Positions 16,506-24,644 of a stretch of 64,000 nucleotides of DNA are shown piece after piece. The DNA is taken from assembly GCA_004005435.1 (NCBI GenBank), contig RZWH01000001.1:682001-746000 (forward strand), written 5' to 3'. The notes under the pieces are model-generated. The model was not told the DNA's origin. It saw only the letters and a program-made list of their open reading frames with translations, and ran no database searches. How positions within the stretch are numbered: position 1 is the stretch's first letter; every line of letters starts with the position of its first letter. The translations under genes and the position numbers were made by a program. This stretch comes from Rhodobacteraceae bacterium CCMM004 (GTDB lineage: Bacteria > Pseudomonadota > Alphaproteobacteria > Rhodobacterales > Rhodobacteraceae).

Positions 16506-17777
16506 CTAACCGAACCACTCGGCCCATAGGCCGGCGGAGTAGAACATCAGCGACAGGATGATCAGCAGGAGACCCACGCCCAGCCGGTCCCTCAGCGCGA
16601 ACACGATGGGGTCGTAGTCCATCCGCCCGTAATAGCCGAGCGCGATCATCCGCATCAGCCACACTGCGATGGGCAGGAGCGCCAGCCAGAGGATCCACTC
16701 GGTGGGATAGAGGACCGCCGCCTGCTCGGATCGGATGTAGAGCCAGAAGATCACCAGCGCCCCCGCCGTCCCCAGCCCCGCCATGTTCAGGAGGTCGTCG
16801 CGGTCGCCCCGCCCGTAGCCCCGGCCAGGGAGCGGCGCCGTCCCCTCGGCCTTGGCCAGCTCGGTCAGCCGTTTGACGATGCCCAGGACCAGAAACACCG
16901 GAAAGACGAAGACCAGCATGAAGATCGACGCCTCGACGCCGCCGGCGGCCGCCCCGGCCACCACCCTCAGCGTGTAGAGCGCGGCGAGGGTGAAGACGTC
17001 GACCCACCGCATCCGCTTGAGCCGCAGGGAATAGGCCAGCGACAGCGCCATGTAGCCGCAGAGCACGAGGGCGAAGTCGCCGCCGATCCACAGCCCCAGC
17101 GCCAGGGAGGCCAGGGCGAGCGCCGCCGCCGCCACCATCCCCACCCGGATCGGCACCGCGCCGCTGGCGAAGGGACGGTGCCGCTTGGTCGGGTGGAGGC
17201 GGTCGGCCTCCAGATCCAGGAGGTCGTTGACGACATAGATGGACGACGCGGCCGCCGAAAAAGCGACGATCCCCAGGACCACCCAAGTCGCGGTGGCCAG
17301 GTCGAAGGCATGGGCGGCGATCATCGGCAGAAACAGCAGGACGTTCTTGACGTATTGGTGCGGCCTCAGCGCCCGGATCAGCGCGCTGGCCGACCAGGTG
17401 CGCGCAGGCGCGGGCAGCACCTCGTAGGCCCCGGCGCCGAAGGTCGCGGCGAGGCTGCGCACCAGCCCCTGCCGCCCCCGCGCCGCGACGGCACGGGCGT
17501 CGAGACCCTGGGCCTCGGCCACCTCGGCCAGCGGCAGGCCCTCGCGCGGGGCGGCCAGATGCACCGCCCGCCCCTGCCGCCGGGCCGCCGCCACCGCGGC
17601 CGCCCCGTCCGGGCGGATGGGCAGGAGGTCGGCGCGCAGGGGCGGCACCCGGGCCGCTCCGCGCCCGGTCAGAGCCCCCAAGGGGTCGCGCCCCAGGCGG
17701 TGCCAGAACGCCTCCCACTGCAGATCGGTCGCCAGGAGCGCGGGCGCCTCGACCACCAGGGGGCGGCTGTCAGCCAT
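16506..17777 (-). CDS. UbiA-family prenyltransferase with degenerate N-terminal HAD-like domain
   Basis: A 423-residue protein. The C-terminal ~290 residues form a UbiA-type membrane prenyltransferase: LRPHQYVKNVLLFLPMIAAH, then the Asp-rich site NDLLDLEADRLHPTKRHRPF, and about eight TM helices. This subgroup resembles decaprenyl-phosphate phosphoribosyltransferases, so it may act on polyprenyl phosphate in envelope glycan synthesis. The first ~120 residues correspond to the HAD-like domain often fused there, but the expected VVDLDGTLL motif reads VVEAPALLATDL, so both catalytic Asp residues and the Gly-Thr are gone. The start overlaps the end of the upstream lytic transglycosylase gene by 8 bp. 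Substrate uncertain. Confidence 0.85.
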   Translation of the reverse strand: MADSRPLVVEAPALLATDLQWEAFWHRLGRDPLGALTGRGAARVPPLRADLLPIRPDGAAAVAAARRQGRAVHLAAPREGLPLAEVAEAQGLDARAVAARGRQGLVRSLAATFGAGAYEVLPAPARTWSASALIRALRPHQYVKNVLLFLPMIAAHAFDLATATWVVLGIVAFSAAASSIYVVNDLLDLEADRLHPTKRHRPFASGAVPIRVGMVAAAALALASLALGLWIGGDFALVLCGYMALSLAYSLRLKRMRWVDVFTLAALYTLRVVAGAAAGGVEASIFMLVFVFPVFLVLGIVKRLTELAKAEGTAPLPGRGYGRGDRDDLLNMAGLGTAGALVIFWLYIRSEQAAVLYPTEWILWLALLPIAVWLMRMIALGYYGRMDYDPIVFALRDRLGVGLLLIILSLMFYSAGLWAEWFG

Positions 17778-18597
17778 TCGTCGCCGCCCGCCGGGTCACG
17801 AACACGCAGCCGTCCGTGATCAGCCGCGGCGGCGTCAGGCAGAGACCCCGGGCGATGGACCAGGCCGCCAGCACCTTAGGCACGTAACCCCGCGTCTCGG
17901 CAAAAGGCGGGACGCCGGCGTGGCTGCGCACCGCGCCTTCTCCGGCGTTGTAACCGGCCAGGGCCAGGACAGGGTCGTCGTCGAAATGGTCCATCAGCCA
18001 GTCCAGATAGCGGACACCGCCGCGGATGTTCTGGTCCGCGACCAGCCTGTCGGCGACGCCGAAGCGCTGGGCCGTCGCGGGCATGAGCTGCATCAGACCG
18101 GTCGCGCCGGCGCGGCTGACCGCGTCGCTCTGTCCCGCCGACTCGACGGCGATCACGGCCAGGACCAGGGCGGGCGAGATCCGGGTTCCCACAGTCGCGG
18201 TGAGGATCGAGACGCCATGGGTCTCGGCGATCCGCCGCAGCGCGTCGAGCCGCGGCGCCGCGACCGCGCTGGCCCCGGCGGGCGGTTGCCGCAGGAGGGC
18301 CAGCGCCGCCTCGACCCCGCCGAGCCCAGGCCCCGCGGGCGGCACAGCGTCCCAGAACCAGGCATAGGGCAGCGGCGCGCCGGGGGCGGCCGGAGCCGCC
18401 GCCTTGGGTGCGGGGGCCGGTGCCTCGGGGGCCTTGGGCGCGATCTGCACCGTGATCCGCCGGGTCTGACCCGGCTTCGGCGGCTTGACCCGCTTGAACG
18501 TGAAATCGGCGAAGGGCGGCGGGCTCTCGGCCGGCGCGGGCGCCGCAAGGACGGCCAGGCACGCGCATGCCGCCGCCCGCAAGATGCGTGGGGTCAC
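17770..18597 (-). CDS. Lytic transglycosylase (SLT domain)
   Basis: A 275-residue exported murein lytic transglycosylase. The chosen start is a GTG at 18597 because it gives a signal peptide (VTPRILRAAACACLAVLAAP, cut near APA|ES); an in-frame ATG at 19233 would run through the pilin region. After a Pro/Ala linker comes the SLT domain: catalytic Glu in LVLAVIAVESAGQSD, then GATGLMQLMPATAQ and LALAGYNAGEGAV. These enzymes cleave the glycan strands of peptidoglycan, often opening space for envelope machines. It is divergent from the pilus genes, so a role in pilus insertion is possible but unproven. Confidence 0.87.
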   Translation of the reverse strand: MTPRILRAAACACLAVLAAPAPAESPPPFADFTFKRVKPPKPGQTRRITVQIAPKAPEAPAPAPKAAAPAAPGAPLPYAWFWDAVPPAGPGLGGVEAALALLRQPPAGASAVAAPRLDALRRIAETHGVSILTATVGTRISPALVLAVIAVESAGQSDAVSRAGATGLMQLMPATAQRFGVADRLVADQNIRGGVRYLDWLMDHFDDDPVLALAGYNAGEGAVRSHAGVPPFAETRGYVPKVLAAWSIARGLCLTPPRLITDGCVFVTRRAATNG

Positions 18598-18927
18598 TGT
18601 CTGCCTCGGGTCGGTTCTATTTTTCCTTATTTTCGCAAAGTCCCGGAGAGCGGGCCAGATCTTTGCCAATCGCGCATCCAATGGTCGCAACGCCGTGCCC
18701 CATCCGCACCATAGTCCGCTGCCGCCCCTCACTGGAAAGCATGAAACTTGCTTCCCTAACAGTGGGTTAACGGGTGCATGTGTTTTAACGCCCACAGCGC
18801 GCGATATCACCGAATTGCCGCCCCATTCCCGCCAGATTTCGCTGGCTGTCTGTGGGCCATCCGAAACGAGCAGTGTCTCGGATCGGACTGAAGGGACACT
18901 GTTTCGATACGCGAAAGGACCTACGAC
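18598..18927. other. Divergent control region between transglycosylase and pilin genes
   Basis: This 330-bp interval has no gene I can support. It is AT-richer than its surroundings on the left (ctatttttccttattttcgc near 18618) and ends with the structured pilin leader annotated separately. It presumably holds promoters for both divergent units, but I cannot pick out reliable -35/-10 pairs. Confidence 0.45.
18862..18906 (+). promoter_or_regulatory. Stem-loop in the leader of the first pilin gene
   Basis: cagtgtc at 18871-18877 pairs with gacactg at 18895-18901, and the flanking cgaaac (18862-18867) can pair with gtttcg (18901-18906) around a 3-nt bulge. The structure ends about 20 bp before the pilin ATG, leaving the GAAAGGA ribosome binding site free. 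It could stabilise or control the abundant pilin mRNA, or be an operator; only the symmetry is seen. Confidence 0.45.
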
Positions 18928-19122
18928 ATGAAAATCTTCAAACTCGCCCGCAGATTCCGCAACGATGAAGACGGCGCCGTCACCGTCGACTGGGTGGTGC
19001 TGACCGCCGCCATCGTCGGTCTGGGCATCGCCGTGCTGACGTCGGTGACCTCGGGCACCAAGACCGTGACCGAAGCGGTCTCGACCCACCTGAACGGCAC
19101 CAAGGTCACGACCACCTTCTAA
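18928..19122 (+). CDS. flp: Flp-type pilin, copy 1
   Basis: A 64-residue Flp prepilin, the major subunit type of Tad pili. A short basic leader MKIFKLARRFRNDEDG precedes the expected prepilin peptidase site after Gly, followed by the hydrophobic helix AVTVDWVVLTAAIVGLGIAV. The usual Flp pair Glu-Tyr after the cleavage site is Asp-Trp here (VDW). The mature part is identical in protein to copy 2 at 19374, and 147 of 148 bp match (18973-19120 versus 19419-19566). GAAAGGA lies upstream of the ATG. It opens the pilus locus. Confidence 0.88.
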   Translation: MKIFKLARRFRNDEDGAVTVDWVVLTAAIVGLGIAVLTSVTSGTKTVTEAVSTHLNGTKVTTTF

Positions 19123-19373
19123 GTCCCAGAAGGTCCAGGACCGATTGCGGGGGTCGCGCCCAGAGGGGCGCGGCCCTCCGCCCGTGTGGGGCGCACCGCG
19201 CCCAGTGCCACGAAACCGGCCCGCGAGGGTCACGCAATGACCCGCCGCCGTCCTTATTCACGACGCAAACGCGGGCGATACAGTCATCACCATCACCGGG
19301 ATACACCGTCCGCCGACACCGTCGACAACGGCACCTCCCAAATCCAGACGTTCAACCAGAGAGGGGTTCCGTC

Positions 19374-19568
19374 ATGAAACTGTTCAAAATTGCCAAGACC
19401 TTCCGAAAGGACGAAGATGGCGCCGTCACCGTCGACTGGGTGGTGCTGACCGCCGCCATCGTCGGCCTGGGCATCGCCGTGCTGACGTCGGTGACCTCGG
19501 GCACCAAGACCGTGACCGAAGCGGTCTCGACCCACCTGAACGGCACCAAGGTCACGACCACCTTCTGA
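19374..19568 (+). CDS. flp: Flp-type pilin, copy 2
   Basis: A 64-residue prepilin with leader MKLFKIAKTFRKDEDG and a mature sequence identical to copy 1 (AVTVDWVVLTAAIVGLGIAV and onward). The leader differs at several positions while the mature coding part is nearly identical at DNA level, so the 3' two thirds have been homogenised recently. AGAGAGG precedes the ATG. A 250-bp interval without a convincing gene separates it from copy 1, so it may have its own promoter. Confidence 0.87.
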   Translation: MKLFKIAKTFRKDEDGAVTVDWVVLTAAIVGLGIAVLTSVTSGTKTVTEAVSTHLNGTKVTTTF

Positions 19569-19707
19569 TCCGGCGCCACAGAGCTTGGCGGCCGCACCGG
19601 GGCTCCGGAGCGGCCGCGCCCCATTTTGGCCCCATTCGTTTGCGATAGCCGCAGTTGGGGCAAAGATCCGGTCGAGGACCGGGAACCGCCAGTCTGCGAG
19701 GTCCGCG

Positions 19708-19893
19708 ATGAACGAGCGACTGAAACGCTTTCGCGACGCCGAAGACGGCACGACCGTCGACTGGGTGCTCCTGACCGCCGGGTTGATGTCGCTGAGCCTC
19801 GCGGTCACCGGTGCGATGATCTCGGGCACCAAGGGCATCACCGAGGAGGTCAGCGACGAGGTCGCGGCCCGGCCCCTGACCTACAACTGGTAG
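19708..19893 (+). CDS. Diverged Flp-like small pilin (third copy)
   Basis: A 61-residue prepilin-like protein from the ATG at 19708. The leader MNERLKRFRDAEDG is followed by TTVDWVLLTAGLMSLSLAVT, so the Asp-Trp pair is one residue nearer the predicted cleavage site than in copies 1 and 2. The C-terminus (EVAARPLTYNW) is different. It may be a minor pilin or pseudopilin. An upstream in-frame start at 19585 would add 41 residues unlike any prepilin leader and is rejected. Confidence 0.75.
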   Translation: MNERLKRFRDAEDGTTVDWVLLTAGLMSLSLAVTGAMISGTKGITEEVSDEVAARPLTYNW

Positions 19894-20041
19894 CCCCCGC
19901 CACGTCCGCGCAACTTGCCGCGCTTGCCGCGCCGACGTCGTGGCCCTGGCGCGATTTCGCCCCATTCGAATGCCAGTCTCCCATGGTCGACGGGCCGGAT
20001 CCGACAGGCCCGCGGCAGAGACAGGCAGGAAAGGAAACGTC

Positions 20042-20896
20042 ATGCGAGTGATCTTTGGCTTGGTCCTGATACTCGGCGTCGGCCTCGCCGGATTTGCGGT
20101 CTACATGGCCAGGGATTTCATCTCGGCCAACCAGGCCGCGCTGGACGCCGAACGCGCCAAGAAGGCGGCGCAGACCATCGAGACCCAGGACGTCTATGTC
20201 GCCGCGCGGCCGCTGGCCTATGGCGAGCGTCTCACCCCCGAGGACGTGAAGCTGGTGCCGTTTCCGGTGCAGTCCATGCCAGAGGGCACGTTCTCGGACG
20301 TCGAGGCGCTGTTCCCCATGGGCGAGACGACGCCGCGCGCGGTTCTCCGCGCGATGGAGACGAACGAGGCCGTGCTCGCCGTCAAGGTTTCGGCACCCGG
20401 CCAGGACGCCGGCGTCTCCGCCCGGCTGAGCGTCGGGATGCGCGCCTTCGCGATCAGCGTGGACGTGTCCTCGGGGGTCTCGGGCTTTCTCCGGCCGGGC
20501 GACCGGGTGGATGTCTATTGGACCGGGACGCTCCCGGCTCCGAACGGCAACCGTCGCGACGTGACGACGCTGATCGAGCCGGGCGTTCGGATCGTCGCCA
20601 TCGACCAATCGGCGGACGAGGACCGCTCGGGCCCCACCGTCGCCCGCACCGTCACGGTCGAGGTCACGCCCACCCAGGTGGCCGCTCTGGCGCAGGCCGA
20701 GAGCACCGGGCGGCTGTCGCTGAGCCTGGTCGGCATTCGCGACGAAACCGTCGCCGAGGCGGTCGAGGTCGACCAGCGTGTGCTCTTCGGGATCGAGGAA
20801 GAGCGCGTCGTCGAGATCGAAGAGGAACAGGTCTGCACCATCCGCACGCGCCGCGGCGCCGAGGTGGTCGAGATCCCGATCCCCTGCACGAATTGA
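20042..20896 (+). CDS. cpaB: Flp pilus assembly protein CpaB (RcpC)
   Basis: A 284-residue protein with one N-terminal TM (VIFGLVLILGVGLAGFAVYM) and a periplasmic SAF-like domain starting around DVYVAARPLAYGERLTPEDV; a second SAF-like portion follows near GMRAFAISVDVSSGVSGFL. CpaB works with the secretin CpaC in the outer part of the Tad machine. GGCAGGAAAGGAAACGTC precedes the ATG at 20042. The acidic C-terminal tail (EEERVVEIEEEQVCTIRTRR) is unusual but in frame. A strong hairpin follows the stop. Confidence 0.9.
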   Translation: MRVIFGLVLILGVGLAGFAVYMARDFISANQAALDAERAKKAAQTIETQDVYVAARPLAYGERLTPEDVKLVPFPVQSMPEGTFSDVEALFPMGETTPRAVLRAMETNEAVLAVKVSAPGQDAGVSARLSVGMRAFAISVDVSSGVSGFLRPGDRVDVYWTGTLPAPNGNRRDVTTLIEPGVRIVAIDQSADEDRSGPTVARTVTVEVTPTQVAALAQAESTGRLSLSLVGIRDETVAEAVEVDQRVLFGIEEERVVEIEEEQVCTIRTRRGAEVVEIPIPCTN

Positions 20897-20908
20897 TCGA
20901 AAAACGAT

Positions 20909-20944
20909 AGCCCGCGCGGCACCGTATCTGGTGCCACGCGGGCT
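20909..20944 (+). terminator. Strong hairpin between cpaB and cpaC
   Basis: agcccgcgcggcacc (20909-20923) pairs with ggtgccacgcgggct (20930-20944) with one C-A mismatch and a 6-base loop. The stem of about 15 bp ends in tgtttcg rather than a long U tract. It lies 13 bp after the cpaB stop, inside an otherwise co-directional pilus locus. It could be an intrinsic or partial terminator or an mRNA 3'-end stabiliser that lets cpaC and later genes be expressed separately. Confidence 0.7.
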
Positions 20945-21096
20945 GTTTCGTCCGATACTCTGCGCATGTTGCCGCAAGGGCACATGAGTTTCCCCCGACA
21001 AGCCGCTGATTGTTGAAAAAAAACTGCGATTAGCGCATGGTCGTTGCACAGGTGGGCGTCAGATCCGCCGTTCGAGCGATGCAGAAGGCAGAATTC

Positions 21097-22530
21097 ATGC
21101 GGATTGACGGATTACTGAAAGCGTCTCTCGTCGGCGTCGCGCTGGCGTGGACCGCGGTTCCTGCCGCCGGCTGGGCCGAGACCTTGCGGGTGATGAACGG
21201 ATCGGTGTCGAGCGACCTGCGGGTGTCCATGAACCGCGCCGTGGTGGTGGAGAGCGACGTGCCCTTCGCCGAGTTGTCGATCGCCAACCCCGCCATCGCC
21301 GACATCTCCACTCTGTCGGACCGCACCATCTATGTGCTGGGCAAGGCGCCGGGGCGCACCACGCTGACGCTGCTGAACGCCGAGGGGCGGCTGATCACGA
21401 ATGTCGAGGTGCAGGTCGTCCCCGACGTCGCCGAGTTCAAGGAACGGCTGCGCCAAATCCTGCCCGGCGAGCATGTGGAGGTCCGCACCGCCAACGACGG
21501 CATCGTCCTGTCGGGCACCGTGACCAGCATCGTCGCCCTGGACCGCGCGCTGGACCTGGCCGAACGCTATGCCCCGGGGCGGGTGTCGAACCTGATGAAC
21601 GTCGGCGGCACCCAGCAGGTGATGCTCAAGGTCCGCTTCGCCGAGATGCAGCGGTCGGTGCGCAAGACCTTGTCCGGGTCCGTCGCGGTGGGCGGCGAGA
21701 TCGGCAACGTCAAGGCCAACGTTCAATCGGGGACGCTGGCCGAAAACAACAACGGCAACACCTTCGTCGGCCAAAACCAGTATACCTCCAGCGTCGAAAG
21801 CAACGGCGTCTTGGGGCTGCGCTTCGGCTCGGGTAGCCTGCAATTGGGCATCCTGTTGGAGGCGCTCGAAACCAAGGGCGTCGTGCGCACATTGGCCGAG
21901 CCGAACCTGACCGCGCTCAGCGGCCAGCAGGCGAGCTTTCTCGCCGGCGGCGAGTATCCGGTGCCGGTCCTGGGCGAAGAAGGGCGCGTCACGATCGACT
22001 ACAAGCCCTTCGGGATCGAGCTGACATTCACCCCGCGGGTGGTGGCCAAGGACCTCATCAACCTCACCCTGAACGCCGCCGTCTCCGGCCTCGACAGCAC
22101 CGTGACGTTCGAGCAGTCGGGGTTCTCGGTCAACGCCTTCCGCCGGCGCGAGACCTCCACCACGGTCGAGTTGCGGGACGGCGAGAGCTTTGCCATCGCC
22201 GGGCTCCTGGAGGACGATTTCCAGGACATGAGCGGCCAGGTGCCCTGGCTGGGCGACATCCCGATCCTTGGTGCGCTGTTCCGGTCCGCCGAGTACGAGC
22301 GCCAGCAGAGCGAGCTGGTGATCATCATCTCGGCGCACCTGGTGACGCCGACGCGGGGCGAGGCGTTGGCCCTGCCCACCGACCGGGTGACGATCCCCAC
22401 CGAGAGCGAGCTGTTCCTGTATGGCCGGACCGTGGGGGGCGCGCCGAACCCGCGCACGCCGCGTCAGGGTGCCGCGGCCGAGGTGGCGCGGCAGGACTTT
22501 TCCGGCTCCTACGGCTACGTGATGGAGTGA
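21097..22530 (+). CDS. cpaC: Tad pilus outer-membrane secretin CpaC (RcpA)
   Basis: A 477-residue secretin. A signal peptide (MRIDGLLKASLVGVALAWTA, cut after GWA) is followed by a pilus-assembly N-domain (residues ~30-110, with VMNGSVSSDLRVSMNRAVVV), a BON-like segment (EHVEVRTANDGIVLSGTVTS) and the secretin domain (about 170-420), including ALSGQQASFLAGGEYPVPVL and LRDGESFAIAGLLEDDFQ. It forms the outer-membrane channel for the pilus. The start at 21097 (AGAAGGCAGA upstream, typical signal peptide) is preferred to an in-frame ATG at 21037. Its stop overlaps the next start (TGATG). Confidence 0.92.
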   Translation: MRIDGLLKASLVGVALAWTAVPAAGWAETLRVMNGSVSSDLRVSMNRAVVVESDVPFAELSIANPAIADISTLSDRTIYVLGKAPGRTTLTLLNAEGRLITNVEVQVVPDVAEFKERLRQILPGEHVEVRTANDGIVLSGTVTSIVALDRALDLAERYAPGRVSNLMNVGGTQQVMLKVRFAEMQRSVRKTLSGSVAVGGEIGNVKANVQSGTLAENNNGNTFVGQNQYTSSVESNGVLGLRFGSGSLQLGILLEALETKGVVRTLAEPNLTALSGQQASFLAGGEYPVPVLGEEGRVTIDYKPFGIELTFTPRVVAKDLINLTLNAAVSGLDSTVTFEQSGFSVNAFRRRETSTTVELRDGESFAIAGLLEDDFQDMSGQVPWLGDIPILGALFRSAEYERQQSELVIIISAHLVTPTRGEALALPTDRVTIPTESELFLYGRTVGGAPNPRTPRQGAAAEVARQDFSGSYGYVME

Positions 22531-23201
22531 TGACGATGCGCGCCCTCTGCCTGTCCCTCGCCGCCCTCGCCGCTGCCGGTTGCACCCAGGAAACCAACTA
22601 TTTCACCAGCTTCGACCAGCCCGCGGGCGCGTTCCTCGACAGCGGCAATTTCGGCAATCCGACGATGAACAACATGCTGGTGCAGACCGGCCAGATCAGC
22701 CCCCTGACCGGCCTCAACAACCGCTTCTCCACCGAGGTGGAGTCGACGGTGACCTTCGCCTTCGACAGCGCGGTCCTGGATGCCACGGCACGCACGATCC
22801 TGGCGCGGCAGGCGCACTGGATCCGCCAGTTCCCAGAGGTCGCGTTCCGCGTCTACGGCCACACCGACCTGGTCGGCAGCGAGGCCTATAACAAGCGTCT
22901 GGGCCTGCGCCGCGCCCATGCGGTCGTGAACTTCCTCGTCGCCCACGGGGTCAGTCGCTCGCGGCTCCAGGCGGTGGTGTCCTTCGGCGAAACCCAGCCC
23001 TTGATCGTCACCCAGGGACGCGCGCGCGCCAACCGGCGCACCGTGACCGAGGTGTCGGGCTTCGTCGGCGCGGGTAGCGGGCGGGTCCTGAACGGCAAGT
23101 ATGCCGAGGTGATCTTCCGCGAATATGTCGAAAGCGCGACCGAACTCCCGGTCAGCGAACAGGACGGCCTGGCCGAGATCGCCGCCGCCGCCGACGGCTG
23201 A
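22530..23201 (+). CDS. OmpA-like peptidoglycan-binding lipoprotein of the pilus locus
   Basis: A 223-residue predicted lipoprotein: signal peptide with lipobox LAAAGC (Cys18). The C-terminal OmpA-like domain (about 75-190) shows TVTFAFDSAVLDATARTILA, VYGHTDLVGSEAYNKRLGLR and GRARANRRTV, the peptidoglycan-binding pattern. In Tad loci of this group such a protein takes the place of CpaD-type accessory lipoproteins and probably anchors the secretin to the cell wall. Its ATG overlaps the cpaC stop. Confidence 0.87.
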   Translation: MTMRALCLSLAALAAAGCTQETNYFTSFDQPAGAFLDSGNFGNPTMNNMLVQTGQISPLTGLNNRFSTEVESTVTFAFDSAVLDATARTILARQAHWIRQFPEVAFRVYGHTDLVGSEAYNKRLGLRRAHAVVNFLVAHGVSRSRLQAVVSFGETQPLIVTQGRARANRRTVTEVSGFVGAGSGRVLNGKYAEVIFREYVESATELPVSEQDGLAEIAAAADG

Positions 23202-23392
23202 TCCGCCCACGGGACGGTATCGTCTCATTTCCGCGGATAATTACGATTTTTTAGCCCCAATGTCGTCAACATCCTCCGGCAGAACGGATCCTGCACATAT
23301 GAGTCGCGACCGCGTCGCGATTCCGGGACCGGCCGGACCGCGCTAGACCAGCGCGCCCCAGGCCCGTCCCCGACCGAAGAGGACGTGAGGCC

Positions 23393-24631
23393 ATGACGAG
23401 CAACGCCGCGCTGAAACAGGAGCCCGCCCCGATCCGGGCCTGCACCGTCTGCCGCGACGTGCAGAACTTCGACCTCCTGATCGAGGACATGGAGACCGAG
23501 CTGGGAGAGGGATGGGGCGATCTGTCCTTCGACGACGCCCAGGTCTTTCTGGCGCAACCGGACGCGCGCGATCTGGAGTTCATCGCCGTCGCGATGGACG
23601 AGGACGACGAAGAGGAGGTCGGCACCATCGTCGACCTGATCAAGGCCGCGGTGGCGCGCGAGATCAAGGTGCTGGTCATCGCCGAGGAGGTCAGCCCGAT
23701 GGTGCTGCACCAACTCCTCAAACTCGGCGCGCAAGAGTTCGTGCCCTACCCCCTGCCCGAAGGGGCCCTGCACGACGCCATCGAACGGCTGAGGGCGCCG
23801 CAGGCGCCGGCCGCCGACCCCGCCAACGTCGCCCAGATCAAGCCGACGGGCGATTGCGAGGGGGTGGTCCTGCCCGTGCAGGGACTGGCCGGTGGGGTCG
23901 GATCGACGACGTTCGCGGTCAATCTGGCGTGGGAGTTGGCCAATATCGACCCCGATGGCGAGCCGCGAGTGTGTCTGATCGACTTCGACATGCAGTTGGG
24001 CGCGGTCAGCACCTACCTGGACCTGCCCCGGCGCGAGGCGGTGTTCGAGCTGCTCTCGGACACCGAGGCGATGGACAGCGAAAGCTTCATGCACGCGCTC
24101 CTGACCTACAACGACCGGCTGCACGTCCTGACGGCCCCGGCCGAGATGATCCCCATGGACCTCATCACCCCCGAGGACGTGGAGCGTCTGTTGGAGGTCG
24201 CGCGGTGCAACTTCGACTACGTGGTCATCGACATGCCGTCGACGGTGGTTCAGTGGACCGAAACCGTGCTGAACGCCGCCCATGTCTATTTCGCGATGAT
24301 GGAGTTGGACATGCGCTCGGCCCAGAACGCCCTGCGCTTGATCCGCGCGCTCAAGGCCGAAGAGCTGCCGTTCGAGAAGTTGCGCTACCTGCTGAACCGG
24401 GCGCCCAAGTTCACCGACCTGACCGGCAAAAGCCGCGTCAAGCGCCTGGCCGAGAGCCTCGACATCTCCATCGAGGTGCAGCTCCCCGACGGGGGCAAGC
24501 AGATCACCCAGGCCAACGACCAGGGCACGCCCCTGGCCGAGACGGCCAAGAAGAACCCGCTGCGCAAGGAGATCGCCAAGCTGGCCGCATCGGCACACGA
24601 GCTGAACCGCGCCACGGTCACGGCGGTCTGA
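23393..24631 (+). CDS. cpaE: Pilus assembly protein CpaE (TadZ-like, MinD superfamily)
   Basis: A 412-residue protein with an N-terminal receiver-like domain (residues ~15-135) and a ParA/MinD-like ATPase domain (from ~155). The P-loop reads QGLAGGVGSTTFAVNLA: the signature lysine is replaced by Ser, which is common for CpaE/TadZ and suggests nucleotide binding with weak hydrolysis. ICLI/VCLIDFDMQLGAVSTYLDLP is the switch region. The family sets the polar position of the pilus machine. GAGGACGTGAGG precedes the ATG. A 191-bp gap separates it from the OmpA-like gene; gaps downstream are short. Confidence 0.9.
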   Translation: MTSNAALKQEPAPIRACTVCRDVQNFDLLIEDMETELGEGWGDLSFDDAQVFLAQPDARDLEFIAVAMDEDDEEEVGTIVDLIKAAVAREIKVLVIAEEVSPMVLHQLLKLGAQEFVPYPLPEGALHDAIERLRAPQAPAADPANVAQIKPTGDCEGVVLPVQGLAGGVGSTTFAVNLAWELANIDPDGEPRVCLIDFDMQLGAVSTYLDLPRREAVFELLSDTEAMDSESFMHALLTYNDRLHVLTAPAEMIPMDLITPEDVERLLEVARCNFDYVVIDMPSTVVQWTETVLNAAHVYFAMMELDMRSAQNALRLIRALKAEELPFEKLRYLLNRAPKFTDLTGKSRVKRLAESLDISIEVQLPDGGKQITQANDQGTPLAETAKKNPLRKEIAKLAASAHELNRATVTAV

Positions 24632-24644
24632 AAGGGAGACAGTC

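Noticed and set aside
19186-19377. 63-aa ORF between the two flp genes
   Set aside because: Basic, low-complexity residues with no ribosome binding site or prepilin features; it overlaps the leader of the second pilin gene.
23202-23392. Short palindromes before cpaE (tcgcga, gcgct/agcgc)
   Set aside because: Arms of 5-6 bp in GC-rich sequence are expected by chance.
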